Assembly (NCBI RefSeq): GCF_000613945.1 | Contig: NZ_BAJY01000003.1 | Coordinates: forward strand, 1-64,000 | DNA length: 64,000 nucleotides | Origin: Prevotella falsenii DSM 22864 = JCM 15124 | Lineage (GTDB): Bacteria > Bacteroidota > Bacteroidia > Bacteroidales > Bacteroidaceae | Direction of reading: 5' to 3' | Part shown: in pieces, positions 8,031 to 17,332 of the stretch | How the letters are laid out: every line of letters begins with the position of its first letter | How positions within the stretch are numbered: position 1 is the first letter of the stretch | Program-made: the position numbers and the translations under genes | Notes under the pieces: model-generated | Seen by the model: the letters and a program-made list of their open reading frames with translations, nothing else | The model's database searches: none | Told to the model about the DNA's origin: nothing

Positions 8031-9350
8031 ATGAAACACATAACAAGAAACGAAGCCTTGAGACTGTTGGTGCGCGATACTCCCGAGCCTGTTGCGAGCT
8101 ATTGCGACAAGTCGGTGTGGTGGTTCGTGCCTCGTGCCGTTGGCGCACTATGGGTTCAGCACCCTTTGAAGATGTTTGTCTCGTGGCTTTTTCTGCTTAT
8201 GTTGCCTTTGATTTATGTGCAGAAAAACATCGAATTTGCCACAATAGGCATACCCATTGTCTTGTTTTGTATTCTTGCCTACTATGTTTATATATACGGA
8301 AAGCTCCACAAAGCATTAAAACTCAATACTTATCGCATCGACGAAGAAGGCATATCGGTGTCGATAACCACAGACGATGGCATTCAGGCACGCTATCTCA
8401 CCACGCCGTTCTCGCTGATTAAGGATATATGGCTGGCGCGGAAATACATTTATATTGAGACAGCAGACAAAACAGATATAGGCGTTGTCTACCTTTTTTC
8501 CGACGAACCCGAGCGCATTTTGGGCAATATCGTATCGTATATGCAGTTGGAAAAGAAAAACAACGAGGACAAGCCCTTACCTTATTATAGTGCAGAGGAA
8601 CGTAAAGACCTACGGAAATTCGTGGAAGAACGCTTCGGAAAGATTGACGCAGTGTTGCACGATACCGACGGCGAAGGCTTTCCCATCGACATTGTCAGCA
8701 TTCCGCCCACCAAGCAACACAACTACCGGACGCTCTGCACTATCGGCGCAGGTGCCATTCGTGTGCCCAACGAGGAGTATTACGAGCGGTCAGACAATGG
8801 CGAAATCATTTTCGACGGAACCAAATATACTGATGGCTTTGTGGTGGAACACTTTGAATACGTTATGTATCTGCCGCCCGATTGGAACGTAACCGATGCC
8901 GATTTAAGCAAAGGCAGCAACTATTGGTATCTCCGCTTGCTGCGCGATGTCGTGCAATATACCTATTACAACTTCCAATTTCAGTTGGGCGACACGCTAA
9001 GCTACAATGACAGCGACAGCGAAAAACTGTCGTTCGATGCTTCCACCGACTTCTTTGCCATGCTGATGCTGTGTCCGCTGCCCGATGTACCCAACGAAGT
9101 GTTTGCCAATATAGGCGGGCGCACCATTCAGTTCCACCAAGTTGTGCCCATCACCGTCGAAGAATGCAACTATATAAGTCAGCATTCTGCTGCCGACTTT
9201 ATGAAGAAATATATGAGCATAGACGCTGTTCGGTTGGACGGCGAACCTATGGACGTGAAGCACAAACAATATTCAGAAGCACTTATCTCGCACTTCGAAC
9301 GCCATATAAAGGGGGCAAATGTCGTAACGATGTACCCACAACAAAAGTAA
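8031..9350 (+). CDS. Membrane protein with a SUFU (suppressor of fused) domain
   Basis: A 439-residue protein. Two hydrophobic segments near residues 47-62 and 68-86 are followed by a YcxB/PH-like strand-rich region (about 95-175). The C-terminal half reads as a SUFU domain: FPIDIVSIPPT, then YRTLCTIGAGAIRVP, VMYLPPDW and the late PITVEECNYI. Bacterial SUFU proteins are often immunity proteins or of unknown role. Nothing next to it looks like a toxin, so that role is not supported here. It starts 84 bp after the glycosyltransferase, past a terminator, so it probably has its own transcript. Confidence 0.65.
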   Translation: MKHITRNEALRLLVRDTPEPVASYCDKSVWWFVPRAVGALWVQHPLKMFVSWLFLLMLPLIYVQKNIEFATIGIPIVLFCILAYYVYIYGKLHKALKLNTYRIDEEGISVSITTDDGIQARYLTTPFSLIKDIWLARKYIYIETADKTDIGVVYLFSDEPERILGNIVSYMQLEKKNNEDKPLPYYSAEERKDLRKFVEERFGKIDAVLHDTDGEGFPIDIVSIPPTKQHNYRTLCTIGAGAIRVPNEEYYERSDNGEIIFDGTKYTDGFVVEHFEYVMYLPPDWNVTDADLSKGSNYWYLRLLRDVVQYTYYNFQFQLGDTLSYNDSDSEKLSFDASTDFFAMLMLCPLPDVPNEVFANIGGRTIQFHQVVPITVEECNYISQHSAADFMKKYMSIDAVRLDGEPMDVKHKQYSEALISHFERHIKGANVVTMYPQQK

Positions 9351-9423
9351 GTAATTACCGTTTGCCAAAACCGAAAACACAACAATATTTCCTTTTTGGT
9401 AAGCAGAAAGAAGACGAAAAAAG

Positions 9424-9609
9424 TGTAAATGTTTTTCACAAGCGTATCTGTCGTGTAACTTGTTTGTTGTCAATGCGTTGCAAAACCTATTGTTTTGCGT
9501 TCCAAAAGCGGCTGTTTTGCACGGTAAAACCGTAGGTTTTGCATCGCAAAACAGCCGCTTTCGCAACGTCAAATCAAAATTATCGTTTTTCTTCAGAATT
9601 ATATTTACA
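9424..9609 (+). repeat. GTTTTGC modular element, copy A
   Basis: About 186 bp bounded by TGTAAAT (9424-9430) and ATTTACA (9603-9609). The core is a chain of TTTTGC and GCAAAA modules, with outer arms GCGGCTGTTTTGC and GCAAAACAGCCGC that can form a hairpin. Other copies are at 14963 (reverse), 47052 (deleted core), 54776 and 60391. It fills much of the 9351-9796 gap, in which I see nothing else. Confidence 0.85.
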
Positions 9610-9796
9610 AAACAAGAGCGATTTCCTATCTGTTTGTCCAAAATTTCTATGGCTTCTAAAAATACTATAATTTCTAAACGAGCTTGCGGTTTACACTCGT
9701 CAATATGCCCAACAAAAAGCGGGGACAAAAGCATAAAAGCATTGTTGTTCCCGCGGTTTTATGTTGAGTTATAGTAAGTTTCGCGTTACAAAAGCA

Positions 9797-11011
9797 TTAT
9801 TCCGTCGTGTCTTCTTCTTTTGGGTGTGGCAGCACAAGATTAAGTAAGACACCTACAATAGCCGACAACCCGATGCCGCTCATGGCGAAATTGCCATAAG
9901 TAAGGATAGCTCCGCCAATACCAATGGTAAGCGTTACCGAAATGATGATGGTGTTTCGGGTGTGGTTTAAGTTCACTTTGTGCTGTATAAGGTTCTGTAT
10001 GCCCACCGAAGCGATAGTACCGAAGAGCAGCAACATAATACCACCAAGCACGGCAGCAGGTATGCTTTGCAACAGCGCACTGAGCTTTCCGATTACCGAA
10101 AAGACAATGGCTGTGGCTGCCGAAATGCGAATAACCTGTGGTTGAGTGATTTTTGTGATGCTCATAGCACCTGTAACTTCGCTGTAAGTAGTAACAGGAG
10201 GACCGCCAAAGAAACTTGCTGCAAGGCAAGCCAACCCGTCGCCGAGCATTGTCCGGTGCAGTCCCGGGTCTTTCACGAAGTCTTTCTGTGCCACGGCTCC
10301 TACCACATAAACGTCGCCAATATGCTCGATAACGGGTGCAATGGCAACCGGAATCATGAAAAGGAAGGGTTCCCAAGCAAATTGCGGTAAGTGGAAGTCG
10401 GCTAATGCGGGCGGTAATGCAAACCAAGGTGCAGCTGCTACGTTCGAGAAGTCTACTTCGCCCATGCAAATGGCTGCAATATAACCTGCCACAATGCCGC
10501 AAACCACGGGCACGAGCTTTATTAGTCCTTTGCCCAAAGTAAGCACCAAGATAGCCACCGTGAGCGAAATGCCGGCCAGAAGCCAGTTGTTTTTAGCCAT
10601 ATCCACTGCTGAACTCGAGAGCGAAAGTCCAATCAAGATGATGACAGGACCTATCACGACAGGTGGAAAAAGTCTGTTTAGCAGTTTCCTGCCTTGCCAT
10701 TTAATGAGTGCCGACATAAGGAAATAAACCAGCGAAACGCCGATAATGCCTGCCAATGTGCCGGGCATTCCCCATTGTTTCGATGCCGAAATAATGGGCG
10801 CAATGAAAGCAAACGACGACCCGAGAAATATGGGCACCTTGCCTTTTGTGGTTAAATGGAAAATGAAAGTTCCGATACCTGCCGTAAAAAGGGCAGTGGC
10901 GGGGTCGAGCCCGACGAGCAACGGAACGAGAACAGTTGCGCCAAAAGCCACGAAAAGGAATTGTACGCCTACTACCGTTCGTCTGAATGGTGATAAATTA
11001 GTTGTGTTCAT
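9797..11011 (-). CDS. uraA: Uracil permease (NCS2 family)
   Basis: A 404-residue, largely hydrophobic permease with about 14 helices. GSSFAFIAP, the helix-8 segment APVIEHIGDVYVVGAV with its conserved Glu, and GGPPVTTYSEVTGAMSITK with its substrate-binding Glu are the UraA-type NCS2 signature. It imports uracil by proton symport across the inner membrane. The length is close to E. coli UraA (429). It is monocistronic by context: the upstream FecCD-like permease ends 111 bp away, with a promoter in between. Confidence 0.88.
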   Translation of the reverse strand: MNTTNLSPFRRTVVGVQFLFVAFGATVLVPLLVGLDPATALFTAGIGTFIFHLTTKGKVPIFLGSSFAFIAPIISASKQWGMPGTLAGIIGVSLVYFLMSALIKWQGRKLLNRLFPPVVIGPVIILIGLSLSSSAVDMAKNNWLLAGISLTVAILVLTLGKGLIKLVPVVCGIVAGYIAAICMGEVDFSNVAAAPWFALPPALADFHLPQFAWEPFLFMIPVAIAPVIEHIGDVYVVGAVAQKDFVKDPGLHRTMLGDGLACLAASFFGGPPVTTYSEVTGAMSITKITQPQVIRISAATAIVFSVIGKLSALLQSIPAAVLGGIMLLLFGTIASVGIQNLIQHKVNLNHTRNTIIISVTLTIGIGGAILTYGNFAMSGIGLSAIVGVLLNLVLPHPKEEDTTE

Positions 11012-11060
11012 TCTTATTAAATTAGATTAACCGCGTAGCTCGCACTACGGATTTTGTTTG

Positions 11061-11068
11061 CAAAACTA
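11061..11068 (-). promoter_or_regulatory. -7 promoter box of the uracil permease
   Basis: Plus-strand CAAAACTA is TAGTTTTG on the minus strand, about 50 bp upstream of the start. No good -33 element seen. Confidence 0.4.
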
Positions 11069-11122
11069 CAAAAAATAATCCAACTGCTAAAAGCTAATTG
11101 GATATTTTTCTGTCGGTTTTTG

Positions 11123-12136
11123 CTAACCTTTCGATTTCATAAGTACATAAATTACTACGGGTGCACCGATTAAAGGCGTTACGGCATTGAGCGGAATAAT
11201 GCCGCCTTCGCCCGGTAAATAGCAAATAAGGTTGCAGAAAAGAGCTGTCAGCGCACCGCTAAGAATGGTAGACGGCAACAGCAAACGGTGATTTTCGGTG
11301 GTCAGCAAGAGCCGGGCGATGTGGGGAACAGCCAAGCCTATGAAACCTATCGGACCGCAGAAAGCAGTGGTTATGGCTGATAACAGACCTGTAACAACCA
11401 GCAAATAGTTGCGTGTCCGGCGTGTGTTGATGCCCAGACTCTCGGCATATTGCGTTCCGAGCAGTAAGGCGTTGAGCGGTTTCATAAGCAGTAGGGAGCA
11501 GAAAATGCCTATGCTGACAATTGCCATAAATACGGGAATGTGTTCCATGGATACGCCTCCGAAGTTGCCCATGCCCCATATCATATAGCTTTTTACGCCT
11601 TCTTCGGTGGCAAAGAAATTAAGCAACGACACTACGGACGACGACATATAGCCTACCATAATGCCGATAATGAGCAGCAAGACGCTGTTTCTGACGATGA
11701 GCGAGAAGAAGAATATCAATGCCGTTACAGCCATCGCGCCTGCAAAAGCTGCCACCAACACAGCCATGAAACCCGATACCGAGAACAGAACAGTAGACAC
11801 ATTGCCACCTAAAAGCAACATTACGAGTGCCACACCCAAGCCTGCTCCCGCATTGATACCGAACACGTCGGGCCCTGCCAATGGGTTTCGGAAGGCGGTT
11901 TGCAGCATCAAACCGCTTACTGCAAGTGCACCACCGCAGAACATTGCCGTAATTGCTTGCGGCAAACGGTTCTCTAAAACGATAAAACGCCAACTCTCCT
12001 TGCCTTCAAATCGACCTAAGAAAATATCCGCAATGTCGTTGAATGGAATGCGTACCGACCCGATATAAAGGTTCAGTAAGAACAGAATAACGATGCCAAG
12101 TGGCAGCAGAACAAATGCCCAAGTATTCTTTTTCAT
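11123..12136 (-). CDS. FecCD/BtuC-type ABC transporter permease
   Basis: A 337-residue permease with about ten helices. CGGALAVSGLMLQTAFRNPL followed by AGPDVFGINAGAGLG is the FecCD/BtuC signature, and GPIGFIGLAVPHIARLL is the cytoplasmic coupling region. Family members import ferric siderophores, heme or cobalamin. It lies 23 bp downstream of the binding lipoprotein gene, so the two are surely co-transcribed. The ATPase gene that normally completes the system is not adjacent: the next gene downstream is uraA. Confidence 0.85.
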   Translation of the reverse strand: MKKNTWAFVLLPLGIVILFLLNLYIGSVRIPFNDIADIFLGRFEGKESWRFIVLENRLPQAITAMFCGGALAVSGLMLQTAFRNPLAGPDVFGINAGAGLGVALVMLLLGGNVSTVLFSVSGFMAVLVAAFAGAMAVTALIFFFSLIVRNSVLLLIIGIMVGYMSSSVVSLLNFFATEEGVKSYMIWGMGNFGGVSMEHIPVFMAIVSIGIFCSLLLMKPLNALLLGTQYAESLGINTRRTRNYLLVVTGLLSAITTAFCGPIGFIGLAVPHIARLLLTTENHRLLLPSTILSGALTALFCNLICYLPGEGGIIPLNAVTPLIGAPVVIYVLMKSKG

Positions 12137-12159
12137 TGTCTGAAAGGTTTCTGCCGACT

Positions 12160-13278
12160 TTATAAACGGTGGTAATAACGCATCGAACCGGACCGCAAAT
12201 CGGGGTGGAAGAGTTGGATAAGGTCAGCCAAAAGCCGGTCCGGACGCCAGCTAACCTCCTCGAAATAGGGCGTTTTGTCTACTTGACAACCGTAAATTTC
12301 GCCTGTTTGGAAGGGTTTTAATGCTGTGTAGCCTTGGTATTCGGCTAAGAGTTGCTGCTTGTTGAAGTTGCCGTAGTAGCTGAAAATCCAAAAATCAGCC
12401 TGCCCGGCTTTGTCCAATACCGTTTCAAAAGGCAGTGCAAGACTCCCGCTCTTGTTGTTGTCGGCAAACGCATACTTACCGTTGGCATCTTTATAGAGCA
12501 AGCCCACGCTGCTCTCGCCGCCCGGCATATACCACACACTGCCTGTTTTGCGGTCGGGTAGTACCGAAAGCGTTTGCTTGGAAGTCTTTGCTTTGGCTTT
12601 CAAAGTAAGGTAGTTGCTTTCCACTACCTTGAATAATGAGTCGGCAGCGTGCTGACAACCGAACAGAATACCATAGAACTTAATCCATTCGGCGCGTCCT
12701 AATGCAGAGGTTTCCATGTATTCCGCACATTCGATAATAGGGATTTTAATCTCGTCTAACTTGCCGTAGCCACCGCTGTTCTCGAACGGAGAGAGCAACA
12801 AACCGTCGGGCTTAATGTCGATAATCTTCTCTATGTCGGGCTTCATACCGTCGCCACAATCGGCAATGGATTTTGTTTGAAGCCGTTTTTGTACGTCGGG
12901 TATCAGCATATACTTCGCATCGGCAACACCCACAATGGCATCTTGTGCGCCCAACATTTCCATTAGGTTGGCGTGTGCTGTTGTAAAGAACACCCCGCGC
13001 TTCATCGGCACTTGCACAAGCGTGCCGTCTGCAGGCTTTTCTGCCTTGTCTGCATCTTCCACCAAATAGTAGGTGTGCAGTGTCTTGCCCTTTTTCCAAG
13101 GGTTGGAAAGGGTAACCTTGATGCCGTCGGAAGTACGTTCCATTTTTATATTCTCGGCATATTTAAATACCAATGTGCTGTCTGTCGGAGCATCGGTATT
13201 CGCCATTTTGGCTTTGTTGTTGCTACAACCGAAACACAGGCTTAATAATAAGAGGTGTAGAAGCAATGATTTTCGCAT
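12160..13278 (-). CDS. Periplasmic binding lipoprotein of the FecCD-type transporter
   Basis: A 372-residue lipoprotein from ATG 13278 (MRKSLLLH), with lipobox LCFGCS. The in-frame start at 13308 would place ten polar residues before the signal peptide and lies in the promoter. The body matches the TroA/FepB/BtuF fold: FFTTAHANLMEMLG, then VGVADAKY, KPDIEKIIDIKPDGLLLS and IIECAEY. It captures an iron complex, heme or a corrinoid for the permease 23 bp downstream. The ligand cannot be decided from sequence; a corrinoid role is possible given the uptake genes near 61-64 kb. Confidence 0.8.
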   Translation of the reverse strand: MRKSLLLHLLLLSLCFGCSNNKAKMANTDAPTDSTLVFKYAENIKMERTSDGIKVTLSNPWKKGKTLHTYYLVEDADKAEKPADGTLVQVPMKRGVFFTTAHANLMEMLGAQDAIVGVADAKYMLIPDVQKRLQTKSIADCGDGMKPDIEKIIDIKPDGLLLSPFENSGGYGKLDEIKIPIIECAEYMETSALGRAEWIKFYGILFGCQHAADSLFKVVESNYLTLKAKAKTSKQTLSVLPDRKTGSVWYMPGGESSVGLLYKDANGKYAFADNNKSGSLALPFETVLDKAGQADFWIFSYYGNFNKQQLLAEYQGYTALKPFQTGEIYGCQVDKTPYFEEVSWRPDRLLADLIQLFHPDLRSGSMRYYHRL

Positions 13279-13297
13279 AATGAAAGAATATTTTCGA

Positions 13298-13305
13298 CAA
13301 AAGTA
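13298..13305 (-). promoter_or_regulatory. -7 promoter box of the binding lipoprotein operon
   Basis: Plus-strand CAAAAGTA is TACTTTTG on the minus strand, 20 bp before ATG 13278. This supports the shorter reading of the gene. Confidence 0.45.
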
Positions 13306-13409
13306 CAAAAAATGTTTCGATTTTTGTAAGAATGCAAACTTTTTCGTAATTTAGTACCCAATTTAAGTAACTATATAAACAATCATTTTTAATTAATTAC
13401 ATTTTTACC

Positions 13410-14876
13410 ATGTCAGAGAATAATTTAAACACGCTGTCTACGCACATTGAAATGAAGAAAGTATGGCAGCTTTTAGGAATTGTGCTGATAACAGCCATTG
13501 TTTGGAACCTTCCCATCTCAGTGTTCGATATTGATGGACTAACCGTTGTGCAGCAACGCATCATTGCCATCTTTGTTTTTGCAACGCTTTCTTGGCTGAC
13601 CGAGTGTATTCCGGCTTGGGCAACGTCGTTGGCAATTATGACTATAATGTGTGTAACCGTGTCGGAAAACTCGTTTCAATTCTTCAAAGGCGATGGAATA
13701 GGAGAGCTATTGAAGTCTAAAGAAATTATGGCGTCGTTTGCCGACCCTATTATTATGTTGTTCTTGGCTGGTTTTATTCTTGCCATTGCTGCGTCAAAGT
13801 CGGGTCTCGACACGCTGTTGGCTAAGAATATGATACGTCCTTTCGGAAACAAGAGCGAGAATGTGCTGCTCGGTTTCCTATTCATAACAGGTATTTTCTC
13901 GATGTTTATTTCGAATACAGCTACTGCTGCCCTTATGCTAACGTTCTTGACACCCGTCTTTGCATCGTTGCCGGCAAACGGAAAAGGGCGTATCGCACTC
14001 ACGATGTCTATTCCGTTGGCTGCCAACTTGGGTGGTATAGGCACGCCTATCGGTACTCCTCCGAATATGATTGCGATGAAATTCCTGAACGACCCTGACG
14101 GTTTGAACTTGGGAATCAGTTTCGGTCAGTGGATGCTCATCATGACTCCGCTTGTCATTATCCTGCTACTTATTTGCTGGCGCGTAATTCTTCACTTCTT
14201 CCCGTTCAGCAAGAAAACCATCGAATTGGAGATTAAGGGCGAAGTACACCGCGGTTGGCGTATGTACGTAGTAATTGCTACCTTCATTATAACGATTTTG
14301 CTTTGGATTATTCCGAAAGAAATTACAGGCATCAACACAAACACTGTGTCGATGATACCGATGGGAATTTTCGCCATAACAGGCGTTATTACGGCAAAAG
14401 ACTTGCAGCAAATCGACTGGAGTGTTATCTGGATGGTAGCCGGAGGTTTTGCGCTCGGTCTTGGTATGAACGGTTCCGGGTTGGCTGATGTTGCCATCGA
14501 AAGCATTCCGTTCGGCAGTTGGAGTCCTATCGTTATTCTCATCGTTTCCGGTCTTATCTGTTACTTCTTGTCGAACTTCATTTCCAACACTGCTACGGCA
14601 GCCCTTCTGATGCCTATTTTGGCTGTAGTTTGCCGTGCAATGGGCGACAAGCTCGATTTTATCGGTGGCACCAGCACTGTTCTTCTCGGTGTGGCGATAG
14701 CCGCTTCTACTGCGATGTGCCTGCCTATCTCTACTCCTCCGAATGCCATTGCTTACTCAACGGGTTTAATAGAGCAGAAAGACATGTTGAAAACAGGTCT
14801 TACCTGTGGTATCATTTCCCTTGTATTGGGTTACGGTCTCTTGTTCATTGTGGGCGAGTTGCACCTCTTAGGCTAA
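13410..14876 (+). CDS. SLC13/DASS family sodium:anion symporter
   Basis: A 488-residue permease. It carries the pair of SNT motifs that define the family (ISNTATAALML near 170 and ISNTATAALLMP near 390), each followed by a proline-rich loop (GTPIGTPPN and LPISTPPN). These bind sodium and a carboxylate or sulfate. Homologues carry succinate, malate, citrate or sulfate, and the sequence does not distinguish these. The internal repeat is complete and the length is normal. It starts after the divergent binding-lipoprotein promoter and ends at a strong terminator, so it is probably a single-gene transcript. Confidence 0.85.
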   Translation: MSENNLNTLSTHIEMKKVWQLLGIVLITAIVWNLPISVFDIDGLTVVQQRIIAIFVFATLSWLTECIPAWATSLAIMTIMCVTVSENSFQFFKGDGIGELLKSKEIMASFADPIIMLFLAGFILAIAASKSGLDTLLAKNMIRPFGNKSENVLLGFLFITGIFSMFISNTATAALMLTFLTPVFASLPANGKGRIALTMSIPLAANLGGIGTPIGTPPNMIAMKFLNDPDGLNLGISFGQWMLIMTPLVIILLLICWRVILHFFPFSKKTIELEIKGEVHRGWRMYVVIATFIITILLWIIPKEITGINTNTVSMIPMGIFAITGVITAKDLQQIDWSVIWMVAGGFALGLGMNGSGLADVAIESIPFGSWSPIVILIVSGLICYFLSNFISNTATAALLMPILAVVCRAMGDKLDFIGGTSTVLLGVAIAASTAMCLPISTPPNAIAYSTGLIEQKDMLKTGLTCGIISLVLGYGLLFIVGELHLLG

Positions 14877-14896
14877 TCAGAACATATACAGAAAAT

Positions 14897-14936
14897 AAAA
14901 GGGTCGCAACCTTTCGGGGCTGCGACCCTTTTGTTT
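14897..14936 (+). terminator. Strong intrinsic terminator after the SLC13 gene
   Basis: AAAAGGGTCGCA (14897-14908) pairs perfectly with TGCGACCCTTTT (14921-14932), followed by a T-rich tail. It can also work on the minus strand. Confidence 0.88.
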
Positions 14937-14962
14937 TGTTTTTTGAATAATACGACTTGGTA

Positions 14963-15148
14963 TTGTAAAGATTATTCTGACGGAAAACGATAGTTTCGAT
15001 TTTGCGTTGCGAAAGCGGCTCTTTTGCGATGCAAAACCTACGCTTTTACCGTGCAAAACAGCCGCTTTGAGAATGCAAAACAATAGGTTTTGCAACGTTT
15101 TGATAGCGAATGAGTTAGGTGAAACGCATTCTTATGAAAAATGTTTGC
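14963..15148 (-). repeat. GTTTTGC modular element, copy B (reverse orientation)
   Basis: The same element as copy A in reverse. The minus strand carries the TTGCAAAACCTATTG entry, the GCGGCTGTTTTGC module, GCGTAGGTTTTGC and the closing GCAAAAGAGCCGC. The right end keeps TTGTAAAG; the other end has drifted. It fills the 14877-15185 gap together with the terminator. Confidence 0.8.
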
Positions 15149-15185
15149 GCTTTTATCGCTCGCTTTCTGCTTATAAATATCGCTT

Positions 15186-16487
15186 TTATCCTAACACAAA
15201 GTTGAGGACGAAGAGGACGGACAGAATGCAGAGCGTCCAGTTCAGGTCTTGCCAACGGCGTGTGCAGAGCTTCATAATAACGAACGAGAGTATTCCCAGA
15301 CAAATGCCATCGGCGATAGAATAGCAAAGTACCATCGTTATCATCGTTATGAAGGCAGGGAAGGCTTCGGTCATGTCTTGAAGGTTTATCTTCTTTACAG
15401 AGTCGAGCATAAGCACGCCTACCATAATGAGAGCTCCGCTTGTGGCTGCACTCGGAATAAGCAGGAACACCGGAGAAAGGAATAGGGCAACGATGAACAT
15501 GCAGCCTACAATGAACGACGTTACGCCCGAACGACCGCCTTCGGCTATTCCGCTGGCACTTTCTATATAGGTAGAGATGGTTGAACTGCCGAGCATGGCA
15601 CCGCAAGTAGTACCAATGGCATCGCTCATCATCGCTTCGCTGACGCGCGGAATGGTTCCGTCTTTGCGCACGATGCCCGTTTTCTCAGCCAAGCCCATAA
15701 GGGTTCCGATGGTATCGAAGATGTTGATAATGAGCAAAGAGAAAACTACAAGACCGGTTTTGAGGCTCAATAAGCCTGAAAAATCGAATTGGCAGAAGAT
15801 GGGCGAAATATCTTGTGGAGCGGAAACCGGCAACCAATGTTCCGGAATATTGGTTACACCCATCGGTATTCCGATTAAGGTTGCAGCAATGATGCTCCAA
15901 AACAATGCACCTTTAATGTTGCGTGCCATCAGTACACCGCTAAGCAGGGTGGCAAAAATACCCAGCAGACAGGGAGCGGTAAAAGCACCCAAGCCCACGA
16001 AAGTGCCTTCTTTCGATACGATAATCTCTGCATTTTTAAGACCGATGAAGGCAATGAACATACCGATACCTGCGGAAATGGCATAGCGTAGATTGTTCGG
16101 AATGGCGTTGAATATCATTTCACGCACGTTGAAGAATGTTATCAAGATGAACACAATGCCCTCGATGAGCAGAATGGCAAGCGAGTTTTGCCACGAATAG
16201 CCCATTGCTTGGCAAAGCGTATAGGCAAAGAATGCGTTGAGACCCATTGATGGTGCTTGCGCAAAAGGCAACTTTGCCATAAACGCCAATAAGAATGTGG
16301 CAATCGCCGAAGCCAATGCCGTGGCAGTAAAGAGTGCGCCTTGGTCCATGCCGGTAGACATAAGGATAGACGGGTTCACTGCCAGAATGTAACTCATAGT
16401 GAGGAATGTTGTTACACCTGCTATCAGTTCGGTGCGCAACTTCATTGTTTTAGGGTCGAAGCCCAATGTTTTTTCTAAAAAGTTCAT
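15186..16487 (-). CDS. AzgA-family purine permease
   Basis: A 433-residue permease of the NCS2 AzgA branch. The N-terminus LIAGVTTFLTMSYILAVNP, then FAQAPSMGLNAFFAY and the late GSSTISTYIESASGIAEGGR region are diagnostic. It imports adenine, guanine or hypoxanthine by proton symport. It is the last gene of a five-gene minus-strand run (hypothetical, T9SS plug, nucleotidase, NudC, AzgA) and lies 26 bp after nudC, so it can take up the bases released by its neighbours. Confidence 0.87.
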   Translation of the reverse strand: MNFLEKTLGFDPKTMKLRTELIAGVTTFLTMSYILAVNPSILMSTGMDQGALFTATALASAIATFLLAFMAKLPFAQAPSMGLNAFFAYTLCQAMGYSWQNSLAILLIEGIVFILITFFNVREMIFNAIPNNLRYAISAGIGMFIAFIGLKNAEIIVSKEGTFVGLGAFTAPCLLGIFATLLSGVLMARNIKGALFWSIIAATLIGIPMGVTNIPEHWLPVSAPQDISPIFCQFDFSGLLSLKTGLVVFSLLIINIFDTIGTLMGLAEKTGIVRKDGTIPRVSEAMMSDAIGTTCGAMLGSSTISTYIESASGIAEGGRSGVTSFIVGCMFIVALFLSPVFLLIPSAATSGALIMVGVLMLDSVKKINLQDMTEAFPAFITMITMVLCYSIADGICLGILSFVIMKLCTRRWQDLNWTLCILSVLFVLNFVLG

Positions 16488-16513
16488 ACGATTTTTAGTT
16501 TGTATTTGGATTA

Positions 16514-17296
16514 TTATTTGTTGTTTTTCGTGTTTTCAAGCCAGTCGTCTATCAACATTCGGGCGATTGATAACTTTTCCGGCAGGTTGGGCAGGTTGTC
16601 TTTTCCGAACCAACTTCCCTTGCAAAGCTCGTTCCATTGCAAATGTATTTCGCCCCCAACGTAGTCGGCATTGTAGCCCACCATTATGCCGCAAGGGTAC
16701 GGCCACGGCTGCGAACCGAAGTAGCGGAGGTTGTTTATCTGTATTCCGGTTTCTTCCAAAACCTCTCTGTGTACGGCTTCTTCGAAGGTTTCGCCCGTTT
16801 CCACGAAGCCTGCCACTAAGCCGTAGTGGTTGTCTTTAAAGTTTTTCGCTCGCACCAAAAGCACTTCTTCGCCGCGATGCACCAATACAATGACGGCTGT
16901 TGAAACCTGTGGCCACACCTCTTTGCCGCAGTTTGTGCAGCGTTTGGATATTTCGCTGTTCAGTTTCATCGGTGCTCCGCAAACGCCACAGAACCGTGTG
17001 TTTTGGTTCCAATATAGCAGTTCGTAGCATTTTCCGGCTTTCAGATAAAACGTTTGTGCGAGTTTGTAATAGCTGTTGCGCAGTCCGCACATTTCGAACG
17101 CCGGGTTGTCGGTCAGCGGCATATCTATGCTTACGGCTTTAACATGTGTTCCGTCGGGCATCGGGTCTATATCCAATACCTGCGACCACGCTTTCAGTGG
17201 GGTAGGACAGCTTTCCGATAAGGGGATTGTATAGCCGTCGGCGGTCTTTTCCAACACGATGTCGGTTTTGCAAAATACAAACCAATAGCACTTCAT
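16514..17296 (-). CDS. nudC: NAD+ diphosphatase NudC (NADH pyrophosphatase)
   Basis: A 260-residue Nudix hydrolase. A zinc ribbon is formed by CGVCGAP and CTNCGKEVWP (about residues 98-122). The Nudix box GFVETGETFEEAVHREVLEE (about 165-184) is complete, and SQPWPYPCGIM just after it is the NudC-specific SQPWPFP-like motif. It cleaves NAD(H) to NMN(H) and AMP, or removes NAD caps from RNA. It sits between the UshA-like nucleotidase and the purine permease, which fits a salvage role. Confidence 0.9.
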   Translation of the reverse strand: MKCYWFVFCKTDIVLEKTADGYTIPLSESCPTPLKAWSQVLDIDPMPDGTHVKAVSIDMPLTDNPAFEMCGLRNSYYKLAQTFYLKAGKCYELLYWNQNTRFCGVCGAPMKLNSEISKRCTNCGKEVWPQVSTAVIVLVHRGEEVLLVRAKNFKDNHYGLVAGFVETGETFEEAVHREVLEETGIQINNLRYFGSQPWPYPCGIMVGYNADYVGGEIHLQWNELCKGSWFGKDNLPNLPEKLSIARMLIDDWLENTKNNK

Positions 17297-17332
17297 TTCT
17301 CTATCCTTTCCTCTTTTCTGAATACTTTTGGG

